IMG/VR virus record: IMGVR_UViG_3300026478_000749
Location: 22,001 to 86,000 of that record
Reading direction: 5' to 3' (one strand)
DNA from: a virus
DNA length: 64,000 nucleotides
The notes below the pieces were generated by a model, which did no database searches, had not been told where the DNA came from, and was given only the letters and a program-made list of their open reading frames with translations. The position numbers and the translations under genes were made by a program. This document shows, piece by piece, positions 25,837 to 35,933 of the stretch (its first letter is position 1; every line of letters begins with the position of its first letter).

Positions 25837-27669
25837 ATGAGCAAAAAGATAGCATATACCAACAGGGATTTTGCTGGGTTGAGACAAGACCTGGTAAATT
25901 TAACTAAAGAATATTACCCAGATATTATTCAAAATACAAACGACGCGTCGATTTATTCTGTTTTATTGGATTTAAACGCGGCTGTTTCTGATAACCTACA
26001 TTTTCATATTGATAGAGTTTGGCAAGAAACAATGTTAGATTTTGCTCAAAAAAGACAATCTTTATTTCATATTGCAAAAACATATGGTATTAGAATTCCT
26101 GGGTTAAGACCTTCAGTAGCTTTGTGTGATTTTAGTATTAATGTACCGGCTAGAGGTGATAAAGATGATGACAGATACGAAGGAATTTTAAGAGCTGGAG
26201 CACAAATTTCAGGCGGAGGACAAGTATTTGAAACAATTGAAGATATCGATTTTTCAAATCCTTTTAATAGTAAAGGCGAACCAAACAGATTAAAATTACC
26301 CAATTTTGATAATAACAACAGATTAATCTCTTACACAATTGTAAAAAGAGAGCCGGTTGTTAATGGGGTAACTAAGATTTTTAGAAAAGTAATTAGTCAA
26401 CAAGATCAAAAGCCCTTTTTAAAGATATTTTTACCAGAAAGAAACGTTCTTGGTGTTTCTTCTGTGATCCATAAAGAAGGAACCACATTTGCTGGTAATC
26501 CAGCTTACAGCGAGTTTATAAGCGATCCTAATAAATGGTATGAAGTTCAATCTCTAGTTCAAGACAAGGTGTTTGTTCCAAGCACAACCGGGGTTTCAGA
26601 TAGACCAAATTTCAAAGCTGGAGAATATGTTACAGTACAAAATAAATTTATTACTGAATACACCCCAGAAGGTTATTTCTTTTTAACATTTGGCTCAGGA
26701 AACGTCGATCCACTTGATAACTTAGACAATTATATTACAGATAAATTAAAAGTAAATTTATCATCATATCTAAACAATCTTTCATTAGGTTCAATCCCAA
26801 AACAAGATACAACACTATTCATAAAATATAGAATAGGTGGTGGTAAAGAAAGTAACATTGGGGTTGGTGTCATCAATAATGTGGAAAATTCGGATTTTAT
26901 CATTACAGGTCCTAATTCTGACACAAATAGCCAAGTTTCACAATCTTTGAGTGTAACTAACGTAACACCAGCTGTTGGTGGAGCTGATCAACCAACTGTT
27001 GAAGAACTAAGAGCAATGGTTGCATATAACTTTGCAGCACAAAATAGAGCGGTGACTCTAAATGATTATAAATCAATGATTGAAACGATGCCATCAACAT
27101 ACGGAGCGCCAGCAAAAGTCAATGTGATGGAGGAAGATAACAAAGTAAGAGTTAAGCTATTGTCCTATGATGAAAGCGGTAATTTAACAAACGTTGTTTC
27201 TAACACATTAAAACAGAACATATTAAATTATCTTTCTCAATTTAGAATGATAAACGATTATATTGATATCGTTAGTGGTGAAGTTATTGACATGGGACTA
27301 GAAATTGACCTTTTATTAGATAAAAATCAAAACCAAGGAGAAGTTATTAGAGATGTGATTTCAGCAACAACAGATTATTTTTCAATCGATAAAAGAAAAA
27401 TGGGTGATCCTTTGTTTGTTGGTGAATTAATGAAAGAAGTTAACAATGTTCCTGGGGTAGTAAACGTTATCGATGTGAGAGTTTTCAATAAAATCGGTGG
27501 CGAATATTCTTCATCACAGGTGTCACAGTCGTACAAAGACCCAGCAACAAAAGAAATTTTGCAAAATGATATGACGATTTTTATGAAAGCTAATCAAATA
27601 TTCCAGATTAGATTTCCTCAAAAAGACATAAAAATCAGGGTAAAAACATTAGGCACGACTACATATTAA
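25837..27669 (+). CDS. gp6: Baseplate wedge protein, gp6/J-like
   Basis: 610 residues, similar to T4 gp6 (660). The start MSKKIAYTNRDFAGLRQDLV, the following YYPDIIQNTNDASIYSVLLD and LHFHIDRVWQETMLDFAQKR match the N-terminal helical part of gp6-type wedge proteins. Mid-protein it has GYFFLTFGSGN. PTVEELRAMVAYNFAAQNRA and TLNDYKSMIETMPSTYGAP follow the baseplate J pattern 'l-R-x-x-a-x-x-x-x-x-x-x-a-V-t-x-x-D-Y'. Dimers of this family make the hexagonal inner baseplate ring with gp25. It is coupled to gp25 by a 1-base gap. Confidence 0.9.
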   Translation: MSKKIAYTNRDFAGLRQDLVNLTKEYYPDIIQNTNDASIYSVLLDLNAAVSDNLHFHIDRVWQETMLDFAQKRQSLFHIAKTYGIRIPGLRPSVALCDFSINVPARGDKDDDRYEGILRAGAQISGGGQVFETIEDIDFSNPFNSKGEPNRLKLPNFDNNNRLISYTIVKREPVVNGVTKIFRKVISQQDQKPFLKIFLPERNVLGVSSVIHKEGTTFAGNPAYSEFISDPNKWYEVQSLVQDKVFVPSTTGVSDRPNFKAGEYVTVQNKFITEYTPEGYFFLTFGSGNVDPLDNLDNYITDKLKVNLSSYLNNLSLGSIPKQDTTLFIKYRIGGGKESNIGVGVINNVENSDFIITGPNSDTNSQVSQSLSVTNVTPAVGGADQPTVEELRAMVAYNFAAQNRAVTLNDYKSMIETMPSTYGAPAKVNVMEEDNKVRVKLLSYDESGNLTNVVSNTLKQNILNYLSQFRMINDYIDIVSGEVIDMGLEIDLLLDKNQNQGEVIRDVISATTDYFSIDKRKMGDPLFVGELMKEVNNVPGVVNVIDVRVFNKIGGEYSSSQVSQSYKDPATKEILQNDMTIFMKANQIFQIRFPQKDIKIRVKTLGTTTY

Positions 27670-27715
27670 CGTCTTTTTTACTTATCTTTTTTCTATAGGA
27701 AAATTGATGAGTTTC

Positions 27716-27723
27716 TATTTATA
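27716..27723 (+). promoter_or_regulatory. TATTTATA motif, candidate promoter element
   Basis: Exact motif only 6 bases before the ATG of the 1437-residue wedge protein. If it works as a -10-type element, the transcript would be essentially leaderless. Confidence 0.4.
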
Positions 27724-27729
27724 GTTAAT

Positions 27730-30700
27730 ATGGTACAAAAGCACAGAATTAACACCACTTTAAACGGGGATAAGAAAGTAACTGTTGAATTAAAACAGGA
27801 TTATGATCTTTTAGAAATTTTATCCTTAAAATTCACACAACAAGACGCTTATACGTCATTATGTGCGGATTATGGTGTTGTTTGCGGTAGAGTAACAGCA
27901 AATAATGGCCTAGGTATACCAAATGCTAGAGTTTCTATTTTAATACCAATATCAGATCAAGACGAACAAGATCCAGTAATTTCCACACTTTACCCATTCA
28001 AACTTAGTAGTGATAAAAATGATGATGGTTATAGATATAACCTTTTACCATCTAGACAGCAACATGCTGGGCATACACCAACAGGTACATTCCCAGACCA
28101 AAATGACATTCTTAGTAGAGAAGAACAATTAGAAGTTTTTGAAAAATATTACAAGTTCACGGCGAAAACGAATTATGCCGGCGACTATATGATTTGGGGG
28201 GTACCTTTAGGCGAACAACAATTACATATAGATGTTGATTTATCAGATATGGGTTGTTTTTCACTTAGACCCTATGATTTTATAAGACAAGGCGAAGATG
28301 CTAATAAATTTGAGAGATTTTTTAAATTCAGATCGGATACCGATTTAGATGGGTTACCACAAATAGTTGCTTTCGATAAAACGATAGATGTTTCTCCTTT
28401 TTGGGGGAATATGGATTTGTGTCAAATAGGGATAACCAGGGCAGACTTTGATTTATCTAACTTAGGGATTAAAGTAGATCCTGTGTCATTAATGCTAGTA
28501 TCAACAGTTACCGATGCAGATAGTGATGCTGTTAAAAGAAGTGGTGTAATCAGAAGAAAAAGTGGTTATAAATGTAATCTACAAACTAGCGATGGAAAAA
28601 TTCAAGGGGTTAGATTTACAGGTAAAAAAGTTATAGGCTCAGACGGCGTAACAATATACCCAGAATTAGAATATTTTAATCCAGGTGTTATTGATGATGA
28701 TGGTACAGCTATGGCTGTTATCCCAATGAATCTTGATTATGTTTATACAAATGAATTTGGTGAACAAGAAACAACCAACGATCCAAATAAAGGGGTGGCC
28801 ACATCTACTGTGGCTAGACTTAAATTAGAATTGAATAACTCTAGCGGGGAAGGATCTTCCAGAGGAACATCAAGCGCAACCTATCTGGTTCCTAATATTA
28901 GAGAGTTTAATAAGTATACTAGCGGTGTTGCTAGTGAATATAGTGAGGCAATCATATCTTCATATGTTTTTTCAGATGTATTTGAAGACTACTTAAATGT
29001 TCCCGTTCCAACTGGTGTAACATTAGAACCGCTAACAAACGCAGAAAGATTACATAAAAAAGAATTAATATTAGGCACGAATAATAACGATATACCTGAA
29101 GACTATTTTTATAAATTTATTTACGGGAAAGTATACACACCTACATCGTTTCAAGGATCTCACTATGAAGTGTCTGCAGCCGAAAATTTACTTGGTTTAA
29201 GTAGAAGGGATGCGTTTTTAGGTATAAAAGAAATTAGACCAAATGCTGAAGATGATTGTGCCGGCACCGCAAATTACATTCCAACAAATTTTGCTTTTAG
29301 AAATAGAACTAAATTTGGTTTATTAATATCACAAGTATTATTATTTCTACAATTCATATTTGCATTAATATTGAATTTTGTTTTTGAATTGTTGGGAAGA
29401 TTTTTCATGAGTGTTGGTAAAGCCCTATATTCAATATACTTTGGTTGGCCTTTTAACTGGAGACCATTTGCAAGAATTGGTGAACAGTTTCAAGATATCG
29501 CACATAAATTACAAGTTAATGGTACACAAACATTGGCAATAACAACATATCCAGATTGTGAAGAATGTACAACAGATGATGAAGCGGCTACTCTAACTAC
29601 AGATCTATCAAACACATATTGTTCTGTTGGAGAAATAAAATTTAAAGTAATTGGTGTTGGTGCCGGAGGCGGTTATATATATCTAATTCCTATAGAATTT
29701 AATACAAGCACAAGTACAAATAGCTCAATAGTTTCTCCAGGAAATAGAGCTAGAGATTATGATCCAACCGATCAATACATGAGTGGTAACACTTTCTCTA
29801 TAACTGGCGCAACAAAAGCAGATACTCGAACAATTTTATCTGGGTTAGATGAACAAACAATAACACCAGCAGATCCTGGCGATACAAATAATGCAAGATT
29901 TATTGCACAAGGTATTTCTATTGTTGACGATAGTATATTACCATATTCTCCAGCAGGAGGAGACACTGTAACAAAATCTATATCATTTAGTGATTTTGAT
30001 TTAAATTTTAGTGCAAATACACAGTTAGGTAATCTAGCACAATTTACAACGGGTACAGCAACTCTTATTACCCAAGCACTATGGAATCAAGTCGGAAACT
30101 ACCCGTCTACTAAACTTAATGAATGGATTAACTATGCTGGTCAAAGTGGATCAACAGCAACTGTTTTATTAATGCCGTTTAACCACGCATCTTGGGCAGA
30201 AATAGCCGGTAGTAACTATGAAACGTATGATGGCCCAGATAGTGGTGATACACCAAATGGTAAAGGTAACTTTGGTGATAGAGGTACATATGTTGTCATT
30301 AGAATTTTTGATAGAAGCAAATTAAAATTTGATCCAACTGGGACTTCTACCACTTTTCAAATTGAAGAAGGTTGTAAAAAATATGATAAAGCATATGATG
30401 AGTCAATTTCTTACAAATATCTTTGGTCTACAGGTAACACTTACGGTAGTTCATATGTACCATTAGAACCTCAAAACGGATATCCGGCTGGATTTTCCGA
30501 ATCTACAACAAGTCCCGGATCAGGTTATTCAATTATGGCCGACATTATTGGTGGAGGTGGTAGATTGCCTAGGTTAAGGGTATGGTCAAAAATAGGAAAT
30601 TCATATTATGACAGAAAAACAAAATCGGGATTATCCGAAATCAGAGATGGCGTTTTTACAGTTATTCCGGTAATAGAAGGAACATCTAAAAACGCAAGCT

Positions 30701-32043
30701 TAATTCAAGAATGGTATAGAAGAAAACGTATTGGTATGTTTTTCTGTGGAGGCGTGGTTAATTATTCTTATATTGAAAACTGGTTACACGGTGTATTATA
30801 CTTTTTTAAATTTGATTATAGAATAAGATGGGACGATAAATCAGTAAGAGATTTAAATCAAAGAGGTAGCAAATATCCGAGAGAGCTAATTTTCTTTAAT
30901 GTTTTAGACGGTAAATTTTATTATAGAAGCACCCCATACAACCCAACATCTAAAACATTTATTGGTCAATCATATTCCGGATACAAAGAATTATTACATC
31001 CAACAACCTTTTATGATGTTGGTGTTAGAGATGAATTTTTTGATGAGATCTGTTTTGACCCAGCAGTAGACCCAACATGTTCTGTAATTAGAGATTTGAC
31101 AGTATCAAGTTATCAAGATCCAGCTAATATAATTGAACATGTTATTAACTATAGAATGGATGTTTCGGCTGCAAGAACTAATATTAATGATTTCTTCACA
31201 AATTCTGGATATACATTTAATGGAAGTGTAATGGATGGTGATGTACTTCAGCTAATCTCAATAAATTGCGAGGCAGGTATTGAAGCTTTTGATTTAGATA
31301 GCCCACATTATTTTATGTTTAATGGTGAGTTCTTAGATCCTGAAGACACAACATTTATGTCATATTTTAAAAATGGTTCTTCATGGGGGCCAACACCAAT
31401 TGATTTTAAATTAGATGTCAATGGTAGCTTTGTTAGGTATTGTTTAAATAATAGACTAGGCGACTTTACACAAAAAGTACCTTTTTATTTGTGGGATAAA
31501 AAAGCCAATGGCTTTGGATTAGATGATGATCAATTTTGGGATAGAACCGCAATAGGTGTACAAAAATTACAAAGAATGATTTCGGTATCTGGTGCAACTA
31601 ACACAACAACAAATTATTTAATGGCAGATGGGGAAGAAGAATATTTAATTAAACCAATGACAAAAACACACAACACGTTCTCATTTGTTGGTAACTATCC
31701 AGATTCTTTAGAAAGATTTGAGGCAATAAGATTAACAACACCAACAAGTGCAACAGAATTTGTTGAAGGTGACCTTTGGTTACATGTTTTAACTGGCACA
31801 CAAAAAAATCCATTAACAGGTAACATTTATGTTGTTGTAAACGGGGCTTGGTCTTCTCCAATACCGTATGTTAAAGATAACAATGAAACGTTCATTTATC
31901 AAACAGCATTAAACTATTCTGGAAACAAACAAGTACTCTCAACACCATTCCAATTCTATTTCGGATTAAGACCTGGGAGCACGGCTTATGATAAATTTAT
32001 AAAATATTATGGACCAAAAGGTGCATTCCCGTCAACTGAATAA
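27730..32043 (+). CDS. Large baseplate wedge protein with carboxypeptidase-regulatory-like domain and a hydrophobic segment
   Basis: 1437 residues, at the place where T4 has the large wedge protein gp7 (1032 aa). Residues about 48-170 read as a carboxypeptidase-regulatory-like beta domain: VVCGRVTANNGLGIPNARVS, then TAKTNYAGDYMIWGVPLGEQ. Residues about 525-580 contain an unusual hydrophobic block (FGLLISQVLLFLQFIFALIL, then NFVFELLGRFFMSVGKALYS) that would pass for a membrane segment. A Cys-rich patch follows (PDCEECTTDDE). The remainder is Gly/Thr/Asn-rich strand material. Its final TAATG overlaps the next gene. A baseplate role is inferred from position and size; no clear T4 homology was recognised. 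Confidence 0.55.
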   Translation: MVQKHRINTTLNGDKKVTVELKQDYDLLEILSLKFTQQDAYTSLCADYGVVCGRVTANNGLGIPNARVSILIPISDQDEQDPVISTLYPFKLSSDKNDDGYRYNLLPSRQQHAGHTPTGTFPDQNDILSREEQLEVFEKYYKFTAKTNYAGDYMIWGVPLGEQQLHIDVDLSDMGCFSLRPYDFIRQGEDANKFERFFKFRSDTDLDGLPQIVAFDKTIDVSPFWGNMDLCQIGITRADFDLSNLGIKVDPVSLMLVSTVTDADSDAVKRSGVIRRKSGYKCNLQTSDGKIQGVRFTGKKVIGSDGVTIYPELEYFNPGVIDDDGTAMAVIPMNLDYVYTNEFGEQETTNDPNKGVATSTVARLKLELNNSSGEGSSRGTSSATYLVPNIREFNKYTSGVASEYSEAIISSYVFSDVFEDYLNVPVPTGVTLEPLTNAERLHKKELILGTNNNDIPEDYFYKFIYGKVYTPTSFQGSHYEVSAAENLLGLSRRDAFLGIKEIRPNAEDDCAGTANYIPTNFAFRNRTKFGLLISQVLLFLQFIFALILNFVFELLGRFFMSVGKALYSIYFGWPFNWRPFARIGEQFQDIAHKLQVNGTQTLAITTYPDCEECTTDDEAATLTTDLSNTYCSVGEIKFKVIGVGAGGGYIYLIPIEFNTSTSTNSSIVSPGNRARDYDPTDQYMSGNTFSITGATKADTRTILSGLDEQTITPADPGDTNNARFIAQGISIVDDSILPYSPAGGDTVTKSISFSDFDLNFSANTQLGNLAQFTTGTATLITQALWNQVGNYPSTKLNEWINYAGQSGSTATVLLMPFNHASWAEIAGSNYETYDGPDSGDTPNGKGNFGDRGTYVVIRIFDRSKLKFDPTGTSTTFQIEEGCKKYDKAYDESISYKYLWSTGNTYGSSYVPLEPQNGYPAGFSESTTSPGSGYSIMADIIGGGGRLPRLRVWSKIGNSYYDRKTKSGLSEIRDGVFTVIPVIEGTSKNASLIQEWYRRKRIGMFFCGGVVNYSYIENWLHGVLYFFKFDYRIRWDDKSVRDLNQRGSKYPRELIFFNVLDGKFYYRSTPYNPTSKTFIGQSYSGYKELLHPTTFYDVGVRDEFFDEICFDPAVDPTCSVIRDLTVSSYQDPANIIEHVINYRMDVSAARTNINDFFTNSGYTFNGSVMDGDVLQLISINCEAGIEAFDLDSPHYFMFNGEFLDPEDTTFMSYFKNGSSWGPTPIDFKLDVNGSFVRYCLNNRLGDFTQKVPFYLWDKKANGFGLDDDQFWDRTAIGVQKLQRMISVSGATNTTTNYLMADGEEEYLIKPMTKTHNTFSFVGNYPDSLERFEAIRLTTPTSATEFVEGDLWLHVLTGTQKNPLTGNIYVVVNGAWSSPIPYVKDNNETFIYQTALNYSGNKQVLSTPFQFYFGLRPGSTAYDKFIKYYGPKGAFPSTE

Positions 32044-33809
32044 TGGAAAAGAAAACAATCATATTACCAGAGTTAAGGTATCATAAAGCCCCGGCCCTTG
32101 ATCTATCAACAAGAATTGGTTTAGAAACAAGTGAAGAATTGCTAAGGGAAGGAGATCGTTCAATTGTTCTAGATCTTGAAGAACACTTTAGCTACGAAAG
32201 AGCACAAAGTAACAAATACAAGATATATGGTAAGCTTAGAATGATATTCAGAAACATGTATGAAGGCGATAGCAATTACCAAAACTTGACTGAATACCTT
32301 TACTTAACTGGCGCAGGTGATATTGGAGACAATACTGGTTACATACCGTATGATGAATTCGCATTTATAAGAAGAGACACGTATAGACAAGACATTAGTG
32401 TCCCTTCAGTTAGTGGTACAACATATGGCACATACACACCAACTTTTTCATTACCAACAAAACCAAGAAACAAGCATCAAAATATATCAAATATGGACGC
32501 CCCATATCATAACTGGAATCTTTATACAAGTTATGTGTATAGCGGCGATACCAATTATCCAATGAAATATACACTCAGCGGAGCGACCAAAGTGGAGGGT
32601 ACAAATATTATTACATTTACTAGCGGTAAAGGAATACCATGTAGAGTAGAAACAACAGCAACAAATTACAAACTAACAACACCAGTTCCACATGGAATAG
32701 GTGAAGATGAGTTTGTTATAATATCTTCGGTTTCAGCTATTAGTGGAAAAACATATTCTGTTTCAAGTCTTGGTGATGACAAATATAATTCATCAAAATA
32801 TGTAATAAATCTAAATAGACAACAATTTAGTGGTGTAACCCTACCAACATTAATCACAATTAAAAGATGTATTAATGATAAAAATATATCAGGAACAACA
32901 TCAACATATTACGTACATAAACATAAAACATTAACCCCATATACCGATTATATTTTAGATAAAGCCGGATTTGAGGTACCAATATTTGAGGAAGAAAAAA
33001 AGATTTTATTTGAAGATAGTGTTGGTAATAATGATGTGTTGGTTGAAAGAAACAGACCAGAATCATTGTTATACGACTTTAGAAATAGTTTTATTTTAAC
33101 TGGTTTAACAAATAATCTTGGTTACACACCAACAGAAGTTTATGTAACTGTTTTATTTAAAAACGGATCTGGGTATTTCGAATATCCGCCAAAGGTTGGT
33201 TATAGATTTCATTTACATGACGGTTGGATAGATAATCATTTTAGTGGTACTACAGCTCAAGAAACCGCACTTAGTGGTACATCTGTTACTATTAGCGGGA
33301 TAACATTTACATCTGGTAGCACAATACCAACTGGAACAATTTTAACTGGTGCATTTGTCGAATACAATCCTTATGAATTAAAAGAAAGAATCATATCTGA
33401 AGCACTTCATAAAATTGTTCACCCAACAACAATTTTTGACCACAATCAAGACCATGATGTTGTAGGTTTTAGCGGTGCAACAGCTAATAATAAATCAGGC
33501 TTATTATATCAGCCACATTATCGAGTAAAATTAAGACAGCTTTCACCATATGTTGAAACATTTAATACCAATAATATAATAGATCTTCCAGATAATGCAA
33601 GATATTTTCCAGATGAAAAATTGTGGAAGTGGAGAGATTTATATGATCATGGTTTTGTTGATGACGAAGGTAACGGGACTGATTTCCCATTTGTAAATGG
33701 TCAACATTATGTTAAAACAGATTTTAATTTTTATTTCATAAACGAAAAAGAATTTAATAATAAATCAGATGGATTTAAAGGATTTGGAAATACAAACATA
33801 AATTGTTAA
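32043..33809 (+). CDS. Virion structural protein, probable baseplate component
   Basis: 588 residues. The start overlaps the previous stop (TAATG), so translation is coupled. The N-terminal 100 residues are mixed helix/strand with IVLDLEEHFSYERAQSNKYK and YGKLRMIFRNMYEG. The rest is Thr/Ser/Gly/Tyr-rich strand material typical of phage fibre or wedge proteins, with a later block PPKVGYRFHLHDGWIDNHFS and YQPHYRVKLRQLSPYVETFN. I do not recognise a named family. It belongs to a run of five abutting genes (27730-36851) that together probably build the outer baseplate. Confidence 0.5.
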   Translation: MEKKTIILPELRYHKAPALDLSTRIGLETSEELLREGDRSIVLDLEEHFSYERAQSNKYKIYGKLRMIFRNMYEGDSNYQNLTEYLYLTGAGDIGDNTGYIPYDEFAFIRRDTYRQDISVPSVSGTTYGTYTPTFSLPTKPRNKHQNISNMDAPYHNWNLYTSYVYSGDTNYPMKYTLSGATKVEGTNIITFTSGKGIPCRVETTATNYKLTTPVPHGIGEDEFVIISSVSAISGKTYSVSSLGDDKYNSSKYVINLNRQQFSGVTLPTLITIKRCINDKNISGTTSTYYVHKHKTLTPYTDYILDKAGFEVPIFEEEKKILFEDSVGNNDVLVERNRPESLLYDFRNSFILTGLTNNLGYTPTEVYVTVLFKNGSGYFEYPPKVGYRFHLHDGWIDNHFSGTTAQETALSGTSVTISGITFTSGSTIPTGTILTGAFVEYNPYELKERIISEALHKIVHPTTIFDHNQDHDVVGFSGATANNKSGLLYQPHYRVKLRQLSPYVETFNTNNIIDLPDNARYFPDEKLWKWRDLYDHGFVDDEGNGTDFPFVNGQHYVKTDFNFYFINEKEFNNKSDGFKGFGNTNINC

Positions 33810-33810
33810 A

Positions 33811-34644
33811 ATGAATATATTATATAATAGAGATAGTAAATCGTTGGTTTTTAATCCGGAAACAGATTTTAGAACAAATGCTGGATGGGAAAAAAATTTC
33901 CTAGATTACCAGGAAGAAGTTCTAAGGTCAATTATCAATCCGGTTGAAAATTATGAAACGGTTAGATATATTCATGAACCATATGATGTAACAATATCTG
34001 GGGTAACAACTAAGCAGTGTGATATTTGGTATCAATTTTATTTTTTAAACAACCAGAACCCTAGAGATTATGACAATGGCTTTGATTACGATTTGATCGG
34101 TATAAGCCCAAAAGAAAATGCCAAATTGTTAAAGCACACCGTTAATAGTTTCTTTAGGTTAGAATTTTATACAACAAGGGAAAGAGAAACACAAAAACTT
34201 GTTTTTGCTAAAAATTTATCAATACCTCTTGGCCAAAAAGTTTTTGACCTAAACTTAAGAGAAGACATTTTTGTGCCGGTATTTAATGGTAACAACTATA
34301 GAAATACTGAAAACATGTATTTGTTTTGGTTTGGTGACGATAGTGTGTTTAGTGGACTAACCTTTTATATGACAGCTAGATTCTTTAACGCTGAAGACGG
34401 TACTATTACAAGATTCTTAAATAAAGATTTAACTGTAAATAATTCTGGTTTAGTTAATGGTGAAAGAGTGGGAACAACCGCTAATCCTGTTAAGTTTTAT
34501 GAGATGAACTATAGCAATACCGTGGACGAGGTTAATGATGTTTATTATCAAGTAAGATTTAAAAGATCAGATCATAGCTACAAAATAACAAGAGGAATTA
34601 CAAGTGATTGTGATTTTGGTAGTGGCACCGCAACTAAATTATAA
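33811..34644 (+). CDS. Virion structural protein, unknown family
   Basis: 277 residues with no recognised domain. It is rich in Asn, Tyr and Phe (YQFYFLNNQNPRDYDNGFDY, MYLFWFGDDSVFSGLTFYMT), a composition common to baseplate and fibre adaptor proteins. There is no signal peptide or membrane segment. It is separated by 1 base from the gene before and 2 bases from the gene after, within the outer baseplate gene run. Confidence 0.45.
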   Translation: MNILYNRDSKSLVFNPETDFRTNAGWEKNFLDYQEEVLRSIINPVENYETVRYIHEPYDVTISGVTTKQCDIWYQFYFLNNQNPRDYDNGFDYDLIGISPKENAKLLKHTVNSFFRLEFYTTRERETQKLVFAKNLSIPLGQKVFDLNLREDIFVPVFNGNNYRNTENMYLFWFGDDSVFSGLTFYMTARFFNAEDGTITRFLNKDLTVNNSGLVNGERVGTTANPVKFYEMNYSNTVDEVNDVYYQVRFKRSDHSYKITRGITSDCDFGSGTATKL

Positions 34645-34646
34645 AA

Positions 34647-35909
34647 ATGAAAAAATATAAGTACGAAATATTGCAAAAAAATATATTATCAGTTGTTTTA
34701 TATAACGCTGGGCAGTATTGGTATGATAACCATCTACAGTTAATACCCTGGTCAGCAACAACAGCTCCAACTAGCGGAACAACAGTTATGGATGTTAAAT
34801 GGTATAGTGACATTACTTATACTGCTGGTGATACCATTTATTACAATGGTAAAATTTACAAATCTTTAGTTGCATCAAATTTAAATAAAATACCATCAAC
34901 ACAAACATCTTTTTGGGTTGAACAACCTGAAGCACTAACCTGGACTGATAAAGGATATTATTACAGGTGGAATGGAACGTCTTGGGTTAATATTGGAAAA
35001 AATAAATCGGCAGCATATCCAGATTATAAATTACCAATACTTTTAAATGCAAAAGTGGATGAATTAGGTATTATGGTTGGATTTGATGGTGAAATCGATC
35101 AAGTAGAACAACTTTGTAATTTCACATATAAAGCGTCTGGTAATACTATAACTGTATATAATACAACAAATACAAATACATTAAAAAGAGTAGTTGACGC
35201 GACATTTCAAATTAATTGGGGGGATTTAACAACTTCCCCAATATCAATTTTAGGTAACGCAACTAAAACATATACAACCTCCGGAAATAAAACTATTTCA
35301 ATTACAATGAATAGTCCGTGGAAAGTTCAGACTTTATCAAGAACAATAAAGTTACCACTAGTAATTGGTGACCCAACTAGTTTAGGTACCCTAGCATTCA
35401 CATTCCCATATACAGATTATGGGGTAGCTGCTTCCGGATCAACACAAACACGATCATCAACAAGTTTAACTTTTGTTGCTGTTGGTAAAAGTAGAATCAT
35501 AGAAAAAAAATTATATGGTCAAACATCGTATACCGGGGTGACATCCACATCATTACCTGGTACAACTTTAAGTTGCTCAAAATATACGGTTGATGGTTTG
35601 GATTATTATGATTGCTCAGACGGTGTTACATATGTTACAGGAAAAGTACCAAATCATATTATAAATGGTACTTCTGGGTTTACAAACGGGAATACCACAG
35701 ATTTTGCAACAGAATATGTGGTAAATAAAATGTTAACCAGAAACGAGCATTTTCTAGGTTTTGTTTCTGATCCATCCGTTTATTCTGACATATTTGTTGA
35801 AAGAGGTAAGATGGGTGTATCTGAATTTAATTTAAGATTAGGAGAAATTGACAATATTGGCGAATTAGACATATATGGAAATGGATTTTTCGTTGTGAAA
35901 AAACAATAA
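34647..35909 (+). CDS. Probable tail adhesin with chitin-binding-like and PKD-like domains
   Basis: 420 residues. Residues about 49-92 read as a small carbohydrate-binding module of the CBM5/12 type: WYSDITYTAGDTIYYNGKIY, then SLVASNLNKIPSTQTSFWVE, with the aromatic residues that stack on sugars. A second aromatic WNGTSWVNIG follows near residue 110. Residues about 180-225 resemble a PKD-like beta domain (ATFQINWGDLTTSP, then TYTTSGNKTISITM), with the 'W/v-x-x-G-D' and 'x-Y-x-x-s-G-x-x-x-V' landmarks. The C-terminal 90 residues (KMLTRNEHFLGFVSDPSVYS, GKMGVSEFNLRLGEIDNIGE) look like a structural attachment domain. The combination suggests binding to host-surface glycans or chitin-like polysaccharide. 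Confidence 0.5.
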   Translation: MKKYKYEILQKNILSVVLYNAGQYWYDNHLQLIPWSATTAPTSGTTVMDVKWYSDITYTAGDTIYYNGKIYKSLVASNLNKIPSTQTSFWVEQPEALTWTDKGYYYRWNGTSWVNIGKNKSAAYPDYKLPILLNAKVDELGIMVGFDGEIDQVEQLCNFTYKASGNTITVYNTTNTNTLKRVVDATFQINWGDLTTSPISILGNATKTYTTSGNKTISITMNSPWKVQTLSRTIKLPLVIGDPTSLGTLAFTFPYTDYGVAASGSTQTRSSTSLTFVAVGKSRIIEKKLYGQTSYTGVTSTSLPGTTLSCSKYTVDGLDYYDCSDGVTYVTGKVPNHIINGTSGFTNGNTTDFATEYVVNKMLTRNEHFLGFVSDPSVYSDIFVERGKMGVSEFNLRLGEIDNIGELDIYGNGFFVVKKQ

Positions 35910-35914
35910 AATTA

Positions 35915-35922
35915 TATTTATT
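35915..35922 (+). promoter_or_regulatory. TATTTATT variant motif
   Basis: One-base variant 11 bases before the 305-residue gene, in its 24-base leader. Confidence 0.2.
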
Positions 35923-35933
35923 AATAAAATGCT

